Assembly: GCA_030490835.1 (NCBI GenBank)
Contig: CM059971.1
Coordinates: 7,258,938-7,322,937 of the forward strand
Source of the DNA: Annona cherimola
Lineage: Eukaryota; Streptophyta; Magnoliopsida; Magnoliales; Annonaceae
Length of the DNA stretch: 64,000 nt
Reading direction: 5' to 3'
Made by a program: the position numbers and the translations under genes. Positions within the stretch are counted from its first letter, which is position 1. Each line of letters begins with the position of its first letter. The notes under the pieces are model-generated. The model searched no databases, was not told where the DNA came from, and was given only the letters and a program-made list of their open reading frames with translations. This document shows, in pieces, positions 59,301 to 64,000 of this stretch.

Positions 59301-62300
59301 GGGATATCATCATTAAGTACCTTAGATGGCATGCGATTAATCAGAAAGCAAGCAGTGGACACCGCATCAGCCCAAAAGTGTTTAGGAACCTTCATATGAA
59401 ACAAAAGTGCCCTGGCAGTTTCTAGTAAATGTCTGTTCTTTCTCTCAGCAACTCCATTTTGAGAGGGAGTATCTACACAAGAGGACTGATGAAAAATCCC
59501 ATGTTGAGTCATGTAAGTTTGAAATGAGTTAGACATATATTCCGTACCATTATCACTTCTCAAGATTCGTACTGAAACATTAAACTGTGTTTTAATCTCA
59601 GCACAAAAAGCACAAAAATGAGAGAAAACTTCAGAACGATTCTTCATAAAATAAATCCAAGTCATCCGAGAAAAATCATCTACAAATGTAACAAAATATC
59701 GGAATCCAGTTTTAGATGTAACAGGACAAGGTCCCCAAACATCAGAATGTACTAACTCAAAAAGAGATTCTGCCCTCTTATTAACTCTTGGACTGAATGA
59801 ACTACGATGATGTTTTGCAAAATGACATGAGTCACAATTAAATGAAGGTAAACTATGAAATTGAGGACACAACTTCTTTAACACTGGCAAAGAGGGATGT
59901 CCCAAACGACAATGAGCTTCAGCTGGAGAAGTGGTACTAGGACAAGCAATTGGCCGAGGTACCCATGCATCAAGAATATAGAGACCATCAGATACATGTC
60001 CTTTACCAATAATCTGCTTCGTCATAAGATCCTGAAAAAGGCAATGATCAGGAAAAAATGAGATACAGCAGTTCAGATTTTTGGTAAGTTTACTAACAGA
60101 TATCAAGTTAAAGGCAAGATTAGGTAAACCTAAAACAGAGGACAAAGTGATGGAAGATGTTGGTTTAACAGTACCAGAACCCACAACATTGTAGGTCGAC
60201 CCATCAGCAATGGTAACAGGAGAAGGGGCTAAATGTGATCGAAAGCTAGAAAAAATTTTAGAATTACCTGTCATATGATCAGTAGCACTTGAATCAATTA
60301 CCCATTTGTTTGAGGAGGAGACAAGACATGTTTTACCTGTCTCAGCCAGAGTAGTAACCGGAATGGATGTCTTCAATGATTCTTGATACTGAGAAAATTT
60401 AGCAAACTCATCTGCTGAGATCGTGATTGTCTTATCAGAAGAACTGGAAGAAGTGCTAAAGCCCGTAGCAACATTAGCAATCGAATTTCTTTGATTACGA
60501 TTTTGTAACTTCTTGCAGTATTTTTTGGTATGACCCGTCTCATGGCAATAGTAGCAAACAATATTACTCAGATCACTGTTATGTCTATCAAAAGTCCTGT
60601 TTCCTCCCTTATAGGTTGATTTCTTCCCAGTATCAGCATTTCCTCCTTTAGCAACAAGAACATTATTGGTTGGGAAAGAAGAAGTTCCTTCAGTACACAA
60701 AACTCGACTGAATACTTCTTGAAGCGAACCAATCTCAGTACTGGAAAGAATTTAAGATTTAGCAGTCTCAAATTCAGATGGAAGTCCAGCTAGAAAGCTC
60801 ATTATCGCCATTTTTTCTCTCTGAATTTTTTTGTACCTTAACATCAGTACTAAAAGGTAAAAGTACATTCAGCTCCTCATAAGTTTTCTTAAAATCCATA
60901 AAATTAGCTGTGAGAGATTTGGCCTCCTTTTCAGCACGATAGAAGGCTTTGCACACATCATACATTCGAGATAAATTTCCTTTACCAGAATATAAGAACT
61001 CCAGATAATCCATTAACTCTTTAACAAACTCACAATGATTGAGCAAGCCAACAATTTCACTATCAATAGAATTTCTAATTTGTAGAAATAAACGTGCATC
61101 ATTTCTTAGCCAAGTCTGTCTAGTTCCATCATCAGGTGGTTCCATGAGCAAGTGATCATCTTTCTCAACACTACGCAAGTAAACCCGAATTGTCTTGCTC
61201 CACTCTAAGTAATTGGTGCCATTTAATTTATGATCAGTTATTTTGGACAATGCTGGAACTATTTCAGGTATAGAAGCCTTGTTATCAGTCATGTTTAATG
61301 ATATTCAATCACCCAAAACAAAGATGATTATCCCACAACCAATAAATCACAAACCAGAATCAATAAGTGTCCGAAAAATAATTTCCACAAAACAACCAAA
61401 GAAACAGAACCTGTGGTAATTTCTGTCAAGGAAAATTTCCTTTCACTAATGGATCAAAACGCCGGAATGCCACTTGGGAATGGCCGGAAATACGCAGAAG
61501 GTGTCGGAGATTTGATTGGCGAAGAAACGGAGCTCTCACGCTCTCCCACGTGCCGGTGCGTGGAAAGCAAAATACCAGATTACTGTTCCCAGGAACAAAA
61601 TCCAAAATACACAGATTTTTTTTTTCTTCAGACAAGAGAGGCTCTGATACTATGTAAAACAGTAGAGAAGAAAGAAATTTCTGTGTCATTTCTTCATAGA
61701 TTACATCTGTATTTATACATATTTTTGCTAGTCTATCTAAGGTAAAATCTATATTTACATCATATACTGAATCCTGTAAACAAGGCAAGCCAACTATAAT
61801 GCTTATTCTGTAATAAGCAAATAAGGTAAGCTAACTGTAATGCTTATTCTGTAGCTTAAGTAAATAAGGCAAGCCAACTGTAATGCTTATTCTGTAACAC
61901 TAAACAATAGAATTCTAAGACTTCATTCCAGAATGAGAAAGCTTTAACAGACTTTAAGGGAATTCAACAGAGTTTAAAGGACAACTAGTAAAAATTTGAA
62001 AGATTTTAATAAAATTTAATAGACTTTCAAAATTAAGTACAAATAAAAATCATACTAAATTTTGTTGAACTCTACAAATGCCAATAACAACTTACTTGCA
62101 TTTAATGACGAATGTGTTGGAGATTATTCAATCTCTTTCATGAACTTACTAAACATTAAAAGAGTTTCAAATTAAACATTATTAATTTCTATTAATTCTT
62201 TTGGAGGCTTCATCGAATTTATACGATTTCATAAAGGTCAATAGAGTTTTTATTTCACCTTAGACTATTTTTGGTTAATGAGTAAAAGAAAAAAATCATC

Positions 62301-62920
62301 ATACAACAAAAGAAAGAAAGAACTTTTAAGAGAGAACGCAATAGTGTACCAGAAGTAATGTTGGGGGCAGCTGCAAGTTCCCGTGCTCTGTTGTCAGATG
62401 GATCAGTACCCACCAGGATTTTCTTCAAAAAGCCAGCCATTTCCTCGTTGGCGGCAACAAGAAACGATGACTCTTTGGCATTGTTCGTAACAAACGGCAG
62501 CTTGGGATCTGCTCTCACCATCTGAATCGCTACGTCCTCCTTTCGGTTTTTTAAGGCTTCATGTAATGCAGTATTTCCGTCCTTGTTCTGCATTGTTAAG
62601 AGCCCAACTGACGACGATCCTCCAACCGTCGTCGCTGTCGAAGAGTCAAATTCCAACAGAATTTGGACAGTCTGCGAGCAACCCGCTCTTGCAGCGCAGT
62701 GCAGAGCAGTGTCACCATCAGAGTTTTTCATCCTTAGCAGTTGGCTACAGCGTTGCAAGATTTCTTTAGTGAAGTCGGCACGTCTAAACCTGGCGGCAAT
62801 GTGCAGAGCTGTGTTCTCTTGGGGAGCTTTGGAGAGGAGATGTGAAATGTCTGCACTTGCCACTTGCTCTAGAAATCCAACGTCTCCAGATGTTGCTGCT
62901 TTGTACAGCTTGGGATCCAT
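53350..62920 (-). CDS. Ankyrin-repeat/PGG-domain membrane protein, ACD6-like (gene B)
   Basis: The four-exon model is 62920-62350, 55061-54536, 54311-54208 and 53921-53350 (1773 nt, 590 aa), with the same phases as gene A and no stop. The start is MDPKLYKAATSGD. Exons 1 and 2 carry about eight ankyrin repeats, exon 3 the linker NNSGFQLTDFERR, and exon 4 the PGG motif (FAAAFTLPGGY) and four hydrophobic helices. Compared with A, exon 2 has an 18-nt insertion near NEDNRKM, and exon 4 is longer by 24 nt with a basic tail (LRKIIRLTKKLFFTA). The second to fourth helices differ strongly. Intron 1 (7.3 kb) contains a copia element on the same strand. The family role in membrane-associated defence signalling is inferred. 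Exon 3 rests on phase, conservation between copies and a T-rich acceptor. Confidence 0.8.
55175..56471 (-). mobile_element. Old copia relic in gene B intron 1 (LTR and gag fragment)
   Basis: Parallel to 33760-35028 of gene A: an LTR-like block (55260-55560), then decayed gag with the CysCys-type segment near 56190-56220. It breaks off at 56471, where AAAGTAATA joins ATCGTTATAAG. Gene A has another 4.77 kb at this point. Confidence 0.55.
56919..57165 (-). repeat. Copia 3' LTR
   Basis: 247 bp, TGTAAAACAGTAGAGAAG to ATTCTGTAACA on the + strand. Internally it repeats AATAAGGYAAGCYAACTGTA three times. The one visible inner difference from the other LTR is TATTATGTAATAAG versus TATTCTGTAATAAG, plus GTAAAGTC versus GTAAAATC. 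Confidence 0.95.
57173..60700 (-). pseudogene. Copia pol polyprotein, one in-frame stop
   Basis: A single frame from gag's nucleocapsid to RNase H, interrupted only by TGA at 58619-58621. Order: zinc knuckle CYYCHETGHTKKYC (residues 49-62 of the upstream open stretch); protease around DSSATDHM (136-143), where the usual DSG-A is DSS-A; integrase HHCC zinc finger (GHPSLPVLKKL, NCDSCHFAKH) and catalytic acids in HSDVWGP, RSDNGTEY and NGVAERKNRHL; reverse transcriptase with DIKNAFLHGDL and YVDDIVITG; RNase H with DADWAGS and RSSAESEYRAM. It ends IYAPA, then TAA at 57173. The stop falls where related elements have tryptophan (ALE-N-TW-LVDLP), so it is probably one base change. The protease glycine change may also be disabling. 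It resembles RE1-type plant copia elements. Confidence 0.9.
60724..61292 (-). pseudogene. Copia gag, frameshifted
   Basis: Starts ATG at 61292 (MTDNKASIPEIVPAL). It contains the typical Gag opening KLNGTNYLEWSKTIRVYL and the YEELNVLLPFSTDVKV region. A run of seven A residues near 60826 shifts the frame, after which the expected MAIMSFLAGLPSEF continues in another frame and meets a stop at about 60751. From there the reading can continue towards the zinc knuckle of the pol frame. Gag makes the virus-like particle; as read, this copy cannot. Confidence 0.85.
61653..61899 (-). repeat. Copia 5' LTR
   Basis: 247 bp, same ends as the 3' LTR, followed by CTAAA. The primer-binding site lies directly inside, on the left at about 61640-61651. 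Confidence 0.95.
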
Positions 62921-63014
62921 TGCTGGCAGGGATGATCACGAGGATCGAAGGCCTTCGATTTTAAAGGGGTGCGCTAAGTCGTTGGATTTCCAAATAATGT
63001 TTGGGCTCAGACTG

Positions 63015-63296
63015 TTTGATGTGGCTGCGGGAGTAAATGCGTCGCAGGAGGAGCGAGACACCGCAATCGACGATCCGACCTCCGCAGATTCAAGGTTGAG
63101 CGAAAAAAATCAGGAAACTGCCACGCTGTTGGGAGAAGTCCAGCGGAAAATCAGGTGGAGCTGCTGGGCAGGGGAATGTTCGCGGCACCGGGAGGGGAAA
63201 GGGTATTGCAATCATATGTTCTTGTCGGCGGGTCAACAGAAGAGTCTAAAAGGACGTTTGGTAATGAATATCTTTATGGGATTTTGGGTGGGGTAG
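63015..63296 (+). CDS. Divergent open frame in the gene B 5' flank, unrecognised
   Basis: The frame DVAAGVNASQEERDTAIDD...ETATLLGEVQRKIRW...CNHMFLSAG is open to TAG at 63294-63296. It has no ATG at the position used in copy A (GTG here). Its last part runs into a MITE-like end (GGACGTTTGGTAATGAATAT). No family recognised. Upstream its frame continues antisense through exon 1 of gene B, which is not expected to be coding. Confidence 0.25.
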   Translation, partial: FDVAAGVNASQEERDTAIDDPTSADSRLSEKNQETATLLGEVQRKIRWSCWAGECSRHREGKGYCNHMFLSAGQQKSLKGRLVMNIFMGFWVG

Positions 63297-63427
63297 AGAA
63301 AAAAGTAATGTTTCAGAAAATGTCTGATTGATACCAAATAGCACTATTAAAGTTAAAATAAATAATTTAGTTAGATGTAAAATAATTTAGTTATAGAAAT
63401 GAAATTGAGAAAATAGTGTTGTTAAAA

Positions 63428-63574
63428 TGAAAAATTGGGAAGCTGTGTCTTCCTGTTTACTTGGTGGAGAAAGTGTCTCCAAATTTGTAAGAATGTCTCC
63501 GACCTTCAGTGTAATATGTGTTGAGATGTATGTAAATATTTCCCAATCAAAAAAAAAAAATGAAAAATTGGGAA
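63428..63574 (+). mobile_element. Retroposed fragment with poly(A) tail and TSD
   Basis: The insert 63442-63560 (119 bp) ends CCCAATC plus a run of 12-14 A. TGAAAAATTGGGAA is present on both sides (63428-63441 and 63561-63574), a 14-bp target duplication. The paralogous site near 42358-42385 has no insert. The insert (GCTGTGTCTTCCTG...GTAAATATTTCCCAATC) looks like the 3' end of a transcript or truncated LINE; its source is unknown. Confidence 0.8.
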
Positions 63575-64000
63575 ATGTACGGGCCGTACAAAATTCATGA
63601 TTTCCTATGAAATCCCATAATTGCCCATTACCAAACGTGCCACATGCTTCTTGCTCTACTGCCACAACCTAAAATCACTGCTGCTATTGGGCATCCTCTG
63701 GTATGACTGTCAGGTTTTTTGCATTTTAATTTCTCTAACTTAAGGCATTTGCTTTCCAACTCTTGAGTTCTGCCTACTTGCCTTTCAAATCATGTAACCT
63801 TGCTCGTTCGCATCTTAAAGCTTGTTGTTAATGTAAGCCACTAATCATGTGAAAAATATATTTGTAGCTATAGTATAAATTTTCTAATGACAGTATTGCC
63901 CTTTAATAAAGTTGACTCATGAATGAAATTGACTGAAACTTTGCCACAACAAAACCCACATTATTTGAAAGTTTGAGTCATTGATGAAATAAGTTGCCTA

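Larger units (their letters stand above)
56919..61899 (-). mobile_element. Young Ty1/copia element in gene B intron 1
   Basis: Complete structure of 4981 bp on the - strand: 5' LTR 61653-61899, a primer site complementary to initiator tRNA-Met (TATCAGAGCC, just inside the 5' LTR), gag and pol, a polypurine tract (TTGAGGGGGAG) and 3' LTR 56919-57165. CTAAA target duplications lie at 56914-56918 and 61900-61904. The LTRs are both 247 bp and differ at about two positions, so insertion was recent. Gene A has the empty site at 40241-40245. Coding lesions (see gag and pol) mean it is not autonomous as read here. It is co-oriented with the host gene. Confidence 0.95.
52769..64000. repeat. Segmental duplication, copy B (runs off the window)
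   Basis: Starts at GGAGGTGGTCCACTTGG and stays similar to 31427-42807 to the last base. It differs by a 4.8-kb absence at 56471/56472, a 4981-bp copia insertion, absence of the 41360-41937 element, and a small retroposed insertion at 63442-63560. Confidence 0.9.

Noticed and set aside
62583..63014. Long + strand frame opposite gene B exon 1
   Set aside because: It is the antisense of a conserved ankyrin exon; only the part beyond 63015 deserved mention.

Overview
This is a stretch of a plant nuclear genome, almost certainly a flowering plant: Ty1/copia and Ty3/gypsy LTR retrotransposons, MITEs, satellites, long TE-filled introns, a plastid-targeted SecE protein and ACD6-type ankyrin/PGG genes. 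The species cannot be named from the sequence. Most of the window is transposon-derived. I can support three host genes: one plastid SecE gene on the + strand and two tandem ankyrin/PGG genes on the - strand.

Layout. 1-9.7 kb: wrecked copia and gypsy pol genes with their 3' LTRs, a Tat-type LTR fragment, a LINE RNase H scrap and several MITEs. 9.7-14.9 kb: a SecE-family gene (probably SECE2) whose four visible exons join in phase. 15-23 kb: a gypsy LTR, a satellite of about 119 bp split by a solo LTR with intact target-site duplications (TSDs), and four near-identical 325-bp palindromic units. 23-30.8 kb: MITEs of at least three families and unassigned AT-rich DNA. 30.8-42 kb: a broken ankyrin exon, then ankyrin/PGG gene A. 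42-52.7 kb: MITEs, a Mutator-like element, a SIRE-like solo LTR and a decayed tandem repeat. 52.8-64 kb: a second copy of the ankyrin locus (gene B), with a young copia element in its first intron.

The two ankyrin genes share exons, intron phases, 3' flank and 5' flank, so they are products of one tandem duplication with a visible left breakpoint near 31,427/52,769. Each has four exons: N-terminal ankyrin repeats, a first intron of about 7 kb, more ankyrin repeats, a short linker exon, and a four-helix PGG membrane domain. The copies serve as clocks for each other. The copia element and a poly(A) retroposed fragment occur only in B, and a 578-bp hAT-like element only in A, each with the empty site in the other copy. 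A keeps a 4.8-kb intron block, including a three-level nest of elements, that B lacks.

The most unusual pattern is a superfamily of foldback MITEs that share inner arms but carry different outer tips. Three members have recognisable 9-bp target duplications, pointing to Mutator-type transposition.
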